Shown one piece after another: positions 37,009-44,501 of a DNA stretch of 64,000 bases; within the stretch, counting starts at the first letter, position 1, and the number at the start of each line of letters is the position of its first letter. The stretch spans positions 1-64,000 of the forward strand of contig NZ_JAGIYZ010000010.1 in assembly GCF_017813355.1 (NCBI RefSeq). The letters are read 5' to 3'. Made by a program: the position numbers and the translations under genes. Source of the stretch: Roseomonas nitratireducens. Its GTDB lineage: Bacteria > Pseudomonadota > Alphaproteobacteria > Acetobacterales > Acetobacteraceae. The notes beneath the pieces are model-generated. The model was not told where the DNA came from. It worked only from the letters and a program-made list of their open reading frames with translations, and made no database searches.

Positions 37009-38190
37009 TCAATCTGCCGGCGCGCCGGCCGCGACCCAGGCGAGCAGCTTCGCCCGCTCCTCGGCCGTGATCTCGGTGAGGTTGCCCGGCGGCATCGCCT
37101 CGGTCTGCACCTGCTGGCGCATGGACGCGGCCCAGCGGCGGACCTGCTGCGGCGTTTCCATCATCACGCCCTTGGGCGGGGCGGCGAAGCCTTCCTGCGT
37201 CGGCCGCGCCGCGTGGCAGGACACGCAGCGAGCGGCAACGATGGCCTGCACCTCGGCGAAGGGCGGCGCCTCGGCCGTGCCGCTCGGCCGCTCGGGCGCG
37301 CCAGTCCAGATCAGCAGCGCCACCACGGCCGCCGCGCCGGCGGGCAGCCAGGCCGCGTTCCGCCCCTTCTGCCGCAGCACGAAATACTGCCGCACCAGCG
37401 CCCCCGCCAGCCCCACCGCCAGCAGCACCACCCAGTTCCAGCGCGACTGGTAGGTCATCGGGTAGTGCGGGGAGATCATGATGAACAGCACGGGCAGCGT
37501 CAGGTAGGTGTTGTGCACGCTGCGCTGCTTGCCCCAGCGGCCGTATTTCGGGTCCGGCGCCTCGCCCTTGCCCATCGCCGCGACCATCTTCCGCTGGCCC
37601 GGCATGATCACCATCGCGACGTTCGCGACCATGATGGTGCCCGTCATGGCACCCACCTGCAGGAAGGCGCCGCGGCCGCCGAAGACGTGGCAGGCGACGA
37701 AGGCGACGACCGCGAGCGCCGCCGCGCCGATCGCGCCGAGCAGCGCCTCGTTCTCGCCGATCTTCGACCGGCACACCTGGTCATAGGCGACCCAGCCGCC
37801 CGCCAGCATCGCCGCGCTGATCAGCACCGCGACCCAGGCCGGCATGTCGAGCACCGCGGGGTCGACGAGGTAGGTCGAGGCCTGCCCCCAATAGATCAGC
37901 ACGAACAGCGAGAAGCCGCTGATCCAGGTCCAATAGGCTTCCCATTTGAACCAGTGCAGCTTCTCGGGCAGCCGCTCCGGCGCCACGAGGTATTTCTGCT
38001 TGTGGTAGAAGCCGCCGCCATGGATCGACCATTGCTCCCCGGCCACGCGGGGATTGCCGTCGGCCGGCTTGTCCAGCTGGTTGTCGAGCCCGATGAAGTA
38101 GAAGGACGTGCCGATCCAGGCGACGCCGGCGATCAGGTGCAGCCAGCGCAGCAGAAGGTTCGCCCATTCCGAAAGATAGGCAGCGTCCAT
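37009..38190 (-). CDS. puuD: Membrane urate hydroxylase PuuD with C-terminal cytochrome c domain
   Basis: The 393-residue protein oxidises urate in the membrane. About eight hydrophobic segments cover residues 10-300, opening with LLLRWLHLIAGVAWIGTSFY and containing WKWEAYWTWISGFSLF-type motifs (HWFKWEAYWTW). The C-terminal 80 residues are a class I cytochrome c with the haem site ARCVSCHA and an axial-Met segment QTEAMPPGN. Electrons probably pass from the haem to the respiratory chain, unlike soluble uricases that make peroxide. uraH follows after 15 bases. Confidence 0.96.
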   Translation of the reverse strand: MDAAYLSEWANLLLRWLHLIAGVAWIGTSFYFIGLDNQLDKPADGNPRVAGEQWSIHGGGFYHKQKYLVAPERLPEKLHWFKWEAYWTWISGFSLFVLIYWGQASTYLVDPAVLDMPAWVAVLISAAMLAGGWVAYDQVCRSKIGENEALLGAIGAAALAVVAFVACHVFGGRGAFLQVGAMTGTIMVANVAMVIMPGQRKMVAAMGKGEAPDPKYGRWGKQRSVHNTYLTLPVLFIMISPHYPMTYQSRWNWVVLLAVGLAGALVRQYFVLRQKGRNAAWLPAGAAAVVALLIWTGAPERPSGTAEAPPFAEVQAIVAARCVSCHAARPTQEGFAAPPKGVMMETPQQVRRWAASMRQQVQTEAMPPGNLTEITAEERAKLLAWVAAGAPAD

Positions 38191-38268
38191 GAAGCATCCC
38201 CGGCGGCCCGTTCCGCCGGCCGCTGCGGCGCAGCATGAAGTGCCACGCCGGAACGGTGCAAGGGGGCG

Positions 38269-39837
38269 CTACCAGCTATGCTCCCACCCCTCCTGCGTCA
38301 TGGCGATGCGCGCGCCGCCCGCTCCACCCGGCGCGTTGCGCGCGACGAGGTCGGCGAGCGTCGCCGTCCCCTCGATCGCCGCCATGCCTTCCGCCGTGAA
38401 GGTCTCGGCCCGCCAGACATGCTCCGACAGCAGCGGGTTGGTCAGCGCCTGGGAGAAGGCATCGACCGCGACCATCGTGCGGATCAGCGGCGGCAGCGGC
38501 GTGTTGGGCGTCGGGTCCTCGGCGAACAGGCCCGGGTAGAACTCCACCAGGTCGGGGGACGGATAGAGCCCGCGCAGGATGCGCAGCACATCGGGGTCGG
38601 TGGAGATGTCCTCGAAGCGCCGCGGCGGCTTGAGCCCCACCAGCGCGCGATAGGCGGCGTAGGTGTCGAGCCGCGCGAGCCGCCCCTGGCGGATGGAGGA
38701 TTCCTCGATCCCCAGCAGCGCGTCGGCCGTGTTGCGCGGGCCGAGCACGCCGGTCGCCTGCGCGCTCATGTCCGCGAAGCCGCGCGCCAACCCGCCTTCG
38801 AGCAGCGGCGCGTTGTCGAAGAAGGTGGCGTGGATCGGCACCGTCCGCGTGCCCCAGCGGATCTCGTCCGGCATCAGGGAATGCCAGCGGTAGAGCAGGC
38901 TGAACTCGGTCGTGATCCAGTTGGGCCGGTTCCACGGCGCCCGCCAGGCGACGCGCGGGTCGGCCATCAGCCGGATGGGCACGGGGGAGATGTGGTTGAT
39001 GTACTCCTCCACCACCAGCTTGATGAACATCACGATCACCACGTTGCGCGCGGTCTGGAAGACGCGCTCGTCGTCCCAGTCCGGATGCGCGCGCTCGATC
39101 ATGCCGGCGATGCGGTTGTGCTCGCGCAGGAACAGCGTGTTCATCATCGAGACCTGCGGCACGCTGTTCGCGCGGTCCCCGCCGAAGGCGAAGATGCGAT
39201 CGCGCAGGGCCGGGGCGGCCTCGATCTTGTCCCGCCCGAGCGGCGGGTCGAGCACGGCGAATTCCGCCCGGATCGCCGGCCCGTCATACAGGAAGGGCGC
39301 CCATTCCTCGCCCGCCAGCACCTGGCTCTTCAGCCGCCCGCGCTCGCCCTTCGCCTCGCTCATCAGCCGCAGCGCGCGGGTCTGCTCCCGCGTCCGGCCA
39401 TAGAGCGGGCTGAGGTCGATCTGGTGGTTGGAGGTGTTCTGCAGCCGGATCTCCTCCGACTCCCCCGCGGAGCTGTTGGGCATGCGGGTGCGGATGAAGC
39501 CGTCCGTCAGGTACTGCGCGAAGGCGGGGAACAGGCAGGTGGACTTGGCCGAAAGCCGCTGCCCGCCCGCCGGCCGGCGGAACAGGTCGGCCACGCGGGC
39601 CGTCTCGGGCTGCCCCGGGATGTTCCGGGCCGGCAGGTGCCGGGCGCTGTAGCGCATGTCCGTGAGCGAATCCCAGGACACGTAGTCGTGCACCGTGCTC
39701 CAGGGATGCGGGCGCGTTCGCGTCACGCCGACGGACCGGTTGATGGCGATCCGGTTCACCAGGCGATGGAAGCCCGGGAAGATCTCCGTCAGGCGGACCA
39801 GGGCCTTGAGCGCCCAGGCGGGCAGCAGGTCGAACAT
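38269..39837 (-). CDS. Cyclooxygenase-like haem protein (peroxidase family)
   Basis: The 522-residue protein follows prostaglandin H synthase over most of its length. Examples are HQIDLSPLYGRTREQTRALR-type DLSPLYG (139-147), FLREHNRIAGMIERAHPDW (236-254), RVFQTARNVVIVMFIKLVVE (258-277), EFSLLYRWHSLMPDEI (311-326), VEFYPGLFAEDP (431-442) and VWRAETF with TATLADLV. Tyr316 and His319 match the catalytic Tyr385 and proximal haem ligand His388. Gln108 matches Gln203, but Asp112 stands where the distal His207 should be, so a normal peroxidase cycle is doubtful. No signal peptide. ATG 39837 follows GGGAGG at a good distance; ATG 39855 is possible. Fatty acid dioxygenation is the likely role. Confidence 0.85.
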   Translation of the reverse strand: MFDLLPAWALKALVRLTEIFPGFHRLVNRIAINRSVGVTRTRPHPWSTVHDYVSWDSLTDMRYSARHLPARNIPGQPETARVADLFRRPAGGQRLSAKSTCLFPAFAQYLTDGFIRTRMPNSSAGESEEIRLQNTSNHQIDLSPLYGRTREQTRALRLMSEAKGERGRLKSQVLAGEEWAPFLYDGPAIRAEFAVLDPPLGRDKIEAAPALRDRIFAFGGDRANSVPQVSMMNTLFLREHNRIAGMIERAHPDWDDERVFQTARNVVIVMFIKLVVEEYINHISPVPIRLMADPRVAWRAPWNRPNWITTEFSLLYRWHSLMPDEIRWGTRTVPIHATFFDNAPLLEGGLARGFADMSAQATGVLGPRNTADALLGIEESSIRQGRLARLDTYAAYRALVGLKPPRRFEDISTDPDVLRILRGLYPSPDLVEFYPGLFAEDPTPNTPLPPLIRTMVAVDAFSQALTNPLLSEHVWRAETFTAEGMAAIEGTATLADLVARNAPGGAGGARIAMTQEGWEHSW

Positions 39838-40010
39838 CGGGACGGCCTCCCACATTCTGCGGGCGGCATCGAAACGCCCCGGGCGGCCCCGCCGCAACAA
39901 CGAAACGGTCCGGCCGCGCCGGCGGGTGATCCAGCGCACGGGACCCGCCCCTTGCCTCGGGGCGCCTCCGGGGGCAGGAAGCGCGGCCCAGCCACGGACC
40001 CGGCCCGCCC

Positions 40011-41261
40011 ATGTCCCCTGCCCGCCTCTCCCTCCCCAAGGACAAGATCCGCATCCTGCTGCTGGAAGGCATTTCCGACAGCGCGGTCGAGCGGCTGGCC
40101 GATGCCGGCTACACGAACGTCAAGCGGGAATCGAAGGCGCTGGACGGGGCGGCGCTGATCAAGGCGCTGAAGGGCATCCACATCCTCGGCATCCGGTCCC
40201 GCACCCAGGTGACGGCCGAGGTGATCGAGGCCGCGGACCGGCTGTTCTCCATCGGCTGCTTCTGCATCGGCACCAACCAGGTGGCGCTGGACGAAGCGGC
40301 GATGCGCGGCGTGCCGGTGTTCAACGCGCCGTTTTCGAACACGCGATCGGTCGCCGAGCTCACGCTGGCCGAGATCGTGATGCTGATGCGCGGCATCTTC
40401 CCCAAGTCCAACGCCGCGCACAAAGGGGACTGGGACAAGTCCGCCGCCAATTCCTGGGAGCTGCGCGGCAAGACTCTCGGCATCGTCGGCTACGGCAACA
40501 TCGGCAGCCAGTTGTCCGTGCTGGCCGAGGCCTTCGGCATGCGCGTGATCTACTGGGACCACACCGGCAAGCTGCCGCACGGCAACGCCCAGCCGGTGAC
40601 GTCGCTGCACGCGCTGCTGGCGGAAGCCGACGCGGTGACGCTGCACGTGCCCGAGACGCCGGAGACGATGAACATCATCGGCCCGGCCGAACTGCGCGCT
40701 ATGAAGAAGGGCGCGGTGCTGGTCAACAACGCGCGCGGCACGGTCGTCGACCTCGATGCGCTGGCCGCCGCGCTGCGCGACGGCCACATCCTCGGCGCCG
40801 CCGTGGACGTCTTCCCCGTCGAGCCCGCCCGCAACGGGGAACCCTTCGTGACGCCGCTGCAGGGCCTGCCCAACGTGATCCTGACGCCGCATATCGGCGG
40901 CAGCACGGGGGAGGCGCAGTGGCGCATCGGGGAGGAAGTCAGCCGCAAGCTGATCGAATACTCCGACACGGGGGCGACCTTCGGCGCGGTGAACTTCCCC
41001 CAGGTGCAGCTGCCCGCGCGGCCGTCCGGCGCGCGCTACCTGCACGTGCACCGCAACGTCCCCGGCGTGCTGCGCCAGGTGGACGAGGCCTTCGCGCGCC
41101 GGCACCTCAACATCTCCGCCCAGTTCCTGCAGACCAGCGGCGGCGTCGGCTACGTGGTCATCGACAGCGACAATGCCCGCGACCAGGCGGAGGCGCTGCT
41201 CGAGGACCTGCGCGCGATCGAGGGGACGATCCGCGCGCGGCTGGTCTACGAAAGGCGCTGA
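40011..41261 (+). CDS. serA: D-3-phosphoglycerate dehydrogenase
   Basis: SerA oxidises 3-phosphoglycerate, the first step of serine synthesis. The 416-residue product is of the E. coli type: ILLLEGISDSAVERLADAGY at the start, NAPFSNTRSVAELTL, the NAD-binding GIVGYGNIGSQLSVLAEAFG, LHVPETPETMNIIG and the catalytic-His region VILTPHIGGSTGEAQ. A C-terminal ACT domain (about 345-416, HRNVPGVLRQVDEAF) should bind serine for feedback control. It diverges from the cyclooxygenase-like gene over 173 bases without another gene. Confidence 0.97.
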   Translation: MSPARLSLPKDKIRILLLEGISDSAVERLADAGYTNVKRESKALDGAALIKALKGIHILGIRSRTQVTAEVIEAADRLFSIGCFCIGTNQVALDEAAMRGVPVFNAPFSNTRSVAELTLAEIVMLMRGIFPKSNAAHKGDWDKSAANSWELRGKTLGIVGYGNIGSQLSVLAEAFGMRVIYWDHTGKLPHGNAQPVTSLHALLAEADAVTLHVPETPETMNIIGPAELRAMKKGAVLVNNARGTVVDLDALAAALRDGHILGAAVDVFPVEPARNGEPFVTPLQGLPNVILTPHIGGSTGEAQWRIGEEVSRKLIEYSDTGATFGAVNFPQVQLPARPSGARYLHVHRNVPGVLRQVDEAFARRHLNISAQFLQTSGGVGYVVIDSDNARDQAEALLEDLRAIEGTIRARLVYERR

Positions 41262-41285
41262 GGCCGAGGGCTTCCGCCCCCGGCC
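41262..41285. terminator. Terminator hairpin between serA and terC
   Basis: GGCCGAGGGC-TTCC-GCCCCCGGCC, ten pairs with one A-C mismatch, directly after the serA stop and between convergent genes. Confidence 0.7.
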
Positions 41286-41297
41286 CCGCGCGGCGCG

Positions 41298-42278
41298 TCA
41301 CGCCTGCGCCGCGCCGCCCGTCCGGCGCGTCTTGAACAGCGAGAACACCACGCCGCCGGCGATCAGCGCCGTGGTGACGGACAGCCCGATCGCCGGGTCC
41401 AGCTTCCCGAAGATCTGGTTCCAGAAGATCTTCAGCCCGATGAAGATCAGCACGAGCGACAGCGCGTACTTCAGATAGGCGAAGCGGTGCACCATGGCGG
41501 CCAGCGCGAAGTACAGCGCGCGCAGGCCGAGGATGGCGAAGATGTTGCTCGTGTAGACGATGAACGGGTCCTGCGTGATGGCGAAGATCGCCGGCACGCT
41601 GTCCACCGCGAAGATCAGGTCGGCGATCTCCACCAGCACCAGCGCCAGCATCAGCGGCGTCAGCCACACCGACACCTTGCCGGTCGTGGGGTCCGGCAGG
41701 CGGACGAGGAACTTCTCCCCGTGCAGTTCGTTGGTCACGCGGAAGCGGCGCTTCATGAAGCGCAGCACCGGGTTGTCCTTGATGCTCGGCATGTTGTCGG
41801 CCACCACCAGCATCTTCACGCCGGTGGCCAGCAGGAAGGCGCCGAAGATCCACATCACCCAGGCGAACTGCGACACCAGCGCGGCACCCAGCCCGATCAT
41901 GATCGCGCGCAGCACGATCACGCCGAGGATGCCCCAGAACAGCACCCGGTGCTGGTAGATCGCCGGGATGGCGAAATAGGTGAAGATGAGCGAGATGACG
42001 AAGACGTTGTCGAGCGCGAGCGTCTTCTCCACCGCGAAGCCGGTGAAGTACTCCATGCCGCGCTCGGGCCCGAGTTCCCACCACACCCAGCCGCCGAAGG
42101 CCGCCGCGACGGCGATGTAGAAGGCCGACATCCACAGGGATTGAGAGACAGGGATCTCCCGCACCTTGCGGTTCAGCACGCCCAGGTCGAAGACGAGCAG
42201 CGTGATGACGATGCCGATGAAGGCCAGCCACATCCAGGCGGGCTTGCCCAGCCATTCGGCGAACAGGAACGCATCCAC
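41298..42278 (-). CDS. TerC family integral membrane protein
   Basis: The 326-residue protein has seven to nine membrane helices and the TerC signatures FIGIVITLLVFDLGVLNRK, ALDNVFVISLIFTYF (acidic residue in the membrane), GVKMLVVADN and the second acidic motif DLIFAVDSVPAIFAIT. TerC/Alx proteins export manganese or supply metal to exported enzymes. GTG 42278 is the start, nine bases after GGAGG. It is transcribed from a promoter-plus-leader module (42279-42412) that is duplicated upstream of the neighbouring membrane operon. Confidence 0.94.
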   Translation of the reverse strand: MDAFLFAEWLGKPAWMWLAFIGIVITLLVFDLGVLNRKVREIPVSQSLWMSAFYIAVAAAFGGWVWWELGPERGMEYFTGFAVEKTLALDNVFVISLIFTYFAIPAIYQHRVLFWGILGVIVLRAIMIGLGAALVSQFAWVMWIFGAFLLATGVKMLVVADNMPSIKDNPVLRFMKRRFRVTNELHGEKFLVRLPDPTTGKVSVWLTPLMLALVLVEIADLIFAVDSVPAIFAITQDPFIVYTSNIFAILGLRALYFALAAMVHRFAYLKYALSLVLIFIGLKIFWNQIFGKLDPAIGLSVTTALIAGGVVFSLFKTRRTGGAAQA

Positions 42279-42377
42279 GGGTCAGTTCCTCCAGATGCCG
42301 CGCGCGCGCGGCAGGTGAAGGATCCGACATCGCGGCGGGATGTCTCCCCGCCGCCAGAGGGGCCCGGATCCGGATGG
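42279..42377 (-). ncRNA. Structured 5' leader of terC (riboswitch-like candidate)
   Basis: Read on the minus strand, helix P1 pairs GGATCCG (42371-42365) with CGGATCC (42326-42320). It encloses the junction GGCCCCTCTG, hairpin P2 (GCGGCGGG/CCCGCCGC, loop about GAGACAT) and GATGT. P3 (TGCCGCGCG/CGCGCGGCA) follows just before GGAGG. The leader at 43102-43215 has the same helices with different paired bases and identical junctions. CCTTC at the P1 edge could pair with GGAGG, giving an on/off switch. Structure and covariation are read by eye; ligand and Rfam status are unknown. Confidence 0.6.
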
Positions 42378-42383
42378 CGCGCG

Positions 42384-42412
42384 AGATCGTTCGCCCGCGC
42401 GCCCGATTCAAG
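42384..42412 (-). promoter_or_regulatory. terC promoter, CTTGAA-N17-CGATCT
   Basis: On the minus strand CTTGAA (42412-42407) and CGATCT (42389-42384) are 17 bases apart. The architecture equals that at 43222-43250 and before hsp20 (58236-58264). It resembles sigma-32 (RpoH) promoters. The predicted start near 42377 puts leader helix P1 at about +6. Confidence 0.55.
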
Positions 42413-42421
42413 GGGTGGGGA

Positions 42422-42721
42422 TTAGCTTTCGATCGCCGACCGCGCGGCGTTCAGCACGGGGCCGCATTCCGGGGCGGCCTGGCGCAGCACCGCCTCGGGG
42501 CTCGTCGTGCCGATCCAGGCGCCGAAGGCGGTGCGCATGGCCCACCACGGTTCGGAGGAGGCGCGTTCGACCAGCGCGGGAAGTGCCGCCGTCACGCAGC
42601 CTTCCACCTGCGCGACGATCGCGGCCGGCGCGCGCGCGGCGGACAGCCGGTCCTCCAGCGTCGATTGCAGCGGCGCGACCAGGAAGGTCGCGACGAGGAA
42701 GGCGATGAGGTCGCCGATCAT
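42422..42721 (-). CDS. Small protein with N-terminal membrane segment, unknown
   Basis: This 99-residue protein starts MIGDLIAFLVATFLVAPLQS, one hydrophobic helix, and continues with a soluble helical part: LEDRLSAARAPAAIVAQVEG, CVTAALPALVERA, then ECGPVLNAARSAIES. Two cysteines may pair. I recognise no family. Its ATG overlaps the stop of the upstream membrane protein gene (ATGA), so both are made together. The terC promoter begins immediately after its stop. Confidence 0.7.
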   Translation of the reverse strand: MIGDLIAFLVATFLVAPLQSTLEDRLSAARAPAAIVAQVEGCVTAALPALVERASSEPWWAMRTAFGAWIGTTSPEAVLRQAAPECGPVLNAARSAIES

Positions 42722-43101
42722 GCCGAGGCCCCCCGCGTGTCGCGCCGCAGCGCGAGGACCAGGCCCGCCAGGGCCAGGATCGCGAGCGCGGCGGTCGCCG
42801 CGCGCGACGCGATGGCCGCCCCCGCCTGGCCGTCCAGCAGCGCCGGCACCTGCGCGAGCGCCGATCCGCCCCCGGCGAAGGCCACGGCGCAGAGCAGCGC
42901 CCCGCCCGCCGCGGCAAGGCGCGGGCGCCGCCCGGCGAAGGACAGCAGCAGCGCCGCCGCGCCGAGCCCCGCGGGGATCAGCGCCGTCCAGTGGACGGGC
43001 GGCGGCGGCAGGACATAGCCCGCCAGCCCGACGGCCAGCAGCGCGGCGCCGAAGCCGCGCAGCACGGCGGGCACGCGGGATGGTGTGATGGTGTCGCCCA
43101 T
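42718..43101 (-). CDS. Small four-helix membrane protein, unknown
   Basis: A 127-residue protein, nearly all hydrophobic, with probably four membrane helices: VLRGFGAALLAVGLAGYVLP, WTALIPAGLGAAALLLSFAG, LAAAGGALLCAVAFAGGGSA and TAALAILALAGLVLALRRD. Short loops are Pro- and Arg-rich. No family is recognised. ATG 43101 follows GAGAGGAGG. The 5' leader (43102-43215) and promoter closely match those of terC, which suggests a shared signal, perhaps metal or stress. Confidence 0.75.
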   Translation of the reverse strand: MGDTITPSRVPAVLRGFGAALLAVGLAGYVLPPPPVHWTALIPAGLGAAALLLSFAGRRPRLAAAGGALLCAVAFAGGGSALAQVPALLDGQAGAAIASRAATAALAILALAGLVLALRRDTRGASA

Positions 43102-43215
43102 GGCGAACTGCCTCCTCTCCGCCGCGGGCGCGCATGGGACGCGCCCGCCATGGTGGAGGTCCGACATCGCGCCGCGCCCGATGGGCACGCGGCGCCAGAG
43201 GGGCCCGGACCGTAG
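43102..43215 (-). ncRNA. Structured 5' leader of the small membrane protein operon (second copy)
   Basis: Minus strand: P1 pairs GGTCCG (43211-43206) with CGGACC (43163-43158). The junction GGCCCCTCTG is identical to the terC leader. P2 is GCGCCGC/GCGGCGC capped by GCCC-ATC-GGGC, followed by GATGT. P3 is GCGGGCGCG/CGCGCCCGC just before GGAGAGGAGG. Compared with the terC leader, all three helices changed sequence while keeping their pairing. CCTCC next to P1 is a perfect anti-Shine-Dalgarno candidate. Confidence 0.6.
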
Positions 43216-43221
43216 ACGCGC

Positions 43222-43250
43222 AGATGGCCGCGCCGGGCGCCCCGTTCAAG
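43222..43250 (-). promoter_or_regulatory. Membrane operon promoter, CTTGAA-N17-CCATCT
   Basis: Minus-strand CTTGAA (43250-43245) and CCATCT (43227-43222) with a 17-base spacer. Both hexamers and the spacing are identical to the hsp20 promoter at 58236-58264. The expected start near 43215 lies four bases before leader helix P1. Confidence 0.6.
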
Positions 43251-43262
43251 CCCGCCGGCGCG

Positions 43263-44285
43263 TCAGCGCACCGGCATCGCGTACATCAGCCCGCCGCGCG
43301 TCCACAGATCGTTGACCCCGCGCGGCAGCCCGATCGGTGACCCCCGGCCGAGGTTGCGCTCGAAGACCTCGCCATAGTTCCCGACCGCCTTGATCGCGTT
43401 GTAGGCCCAGCGCCGGTCGATCCCCATCAGCGGCCCGTGGTCGCCGGCGACGCCGAGCAGGCGGCGGATGGCCGGGTTCGGGCTCGTCAGCATCTCGTCC
43501 ACATTGGCCTGGGTGATGCCGAGCTCCTCCGCCTCGATCAGCGCGAAGACGGTCCAGCGCACGATGTCGAACCACTGGTCGTCGCCGTGCCGCACCGCGG
43601 GGGCGAGCGGTTCCTTCGAGATGATGTCGGGCAGGATGATGTGCTCGGCCGGGTTGCGCAGCGCGGTGCGGATGCCGGCGAGCTGCGAGGCGTCCGTCGT
43701 GAAGGCGTCGCAGCGGCCGTTGATGTAGGCGTTGCGCGTCTCCTCGTTCTGGTCGAACACCAGCGGCTGCACCTGCACGTTGTTCGCGCGCGCCCAGTCC
43801 GCGAGGTTCAGTTCATTCGTGGTGCCGGAGGTGACGCAGATCGTAGCCCCCGCGAGGTCCCGCGCCCGCTGGACGTTGGCGGACCGGCGCACCAGGAAGC
43901 CCTGCCCGTCGTAGAAGTTCACCGCGGTGAAGTTCAGCCCGTTCGCGGTGTCGCGCGTCTGCGTCCAGGTCGTGGTGCGCGACAGCACGTCCACCTGCCC
44001 CGATTGCAGCGCGGGCAGCCGCGCCTGGGAAGACAGCACGACCCAGCGCACCTTGTTGCCGTCGCCCAGCACGGCGGCGGCGACGGCGCGGCAGGTGTCG
44101 GCGTCCAGCCCGCGATAGACGCCCTGGCTGTCGAGCACGCCGAAGCCCGGCGCGCCGGGATGCGCGCCGCAGATCAGCGCGTCGCGCGACCGCACGGCAG
44201 AAAGCGTCGGCCCCGGGCTCGCGGTTTGCGCAAGGGCGGGCAGCGCGGCGCAGAACAGGGCTGCGGTGAGTGCGGGCGTTCGCAT
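43263..44285 (-). CDS. Periplasmic amino-acid ABC transporter substrate-binding protein (AapJ/BztA-like)
   Basis: The 340-residue binding protein has a signal peptide (MRTPALTAALFCAALPALAQ), then LSAVRSRDALICGAHPGAPGF, GLDADTCRAVAAAVLGD, DVLSRTTTWTQTRD and the second lobe ATICVTSGTTNELNLADW. The C-terminal RRWAYNAIKAVGNYGEVFERN is typical of general L-amino acid binding proteins such as AapJ/BztA. No permease or ATPase genes are adjacent, so it must work with a transporter encoded elsewhere or act as an orphan. It diverges from the peroxidase gene across 216 bases. Confidence 0.92.
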   Translation of the reverse strand: MRTPALTAALFCAALPALAQTASPGPTLSAVRSRDALICGAHPGAPGFGVLDSQGVYRGLDADTCRAVAAAVLGDGNKVRWVVLSSQARLPALQSGQVDVLSRTTTWTQTRDTANGLNFTAVNFYDGQGFLVRRSANVQRARDLAGATICVTSGTTNELNLADWARANNVQVQPLVFDQNEETRNAYINGRCDAFTTDASQLAGIRTALRNPAEHIILPDIISKEPLAPAVRHGDDQWFDIVRWTVFALIEAEELGITQANVDEMLTSPNPAIRRLLGVAGDHGPLMGIDRRWAYNAIKAVGNYGEVFERNLGRGSPIGLPRGVNDLWTRGGLMYAMPVR

Positions 44286-44392
44286 GTCGGTTCCTCCCGG
44301 AAGCCGCGGCGCGTCGCGCGCCGCTTCGCACGCGCAGCCTAGGCCAGCCGCGCCGCGCTGCCACCCCGCGGCGCGGGCCGAGAATGAATCCG

Positions 44393-44409
44393 CATAACCC
44401 CAGGTTGTG
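44393..44409. promoter_or_regulatory. Inverted repeat in the divergent promoter region
   Basis: CATAACC-CCA-GGTTGTG, six of seven pairs, in an AT-richer patch of the 216 bases between two divergent genes. It could be an operator for either. No regulator gene is nearby. Confidence 0.35.
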
Positions 44410-44501
44410 CAGTTCCTCACATTTCCCCTGCGCGCTTGCGCCTAGGACTCCCGCATCACGGGCGAGGGCAGGCCCGGCCGACAGCCAAGGGAGCCTCTGC
44501 G

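Noticed and set aside
42279-43215. yybP-ykoY manganese riboswitch
   Set aside because: It was considered because of terC. The characteristic paired loops of that family were not found in either leader, so only an unknown structured leader is claimed.
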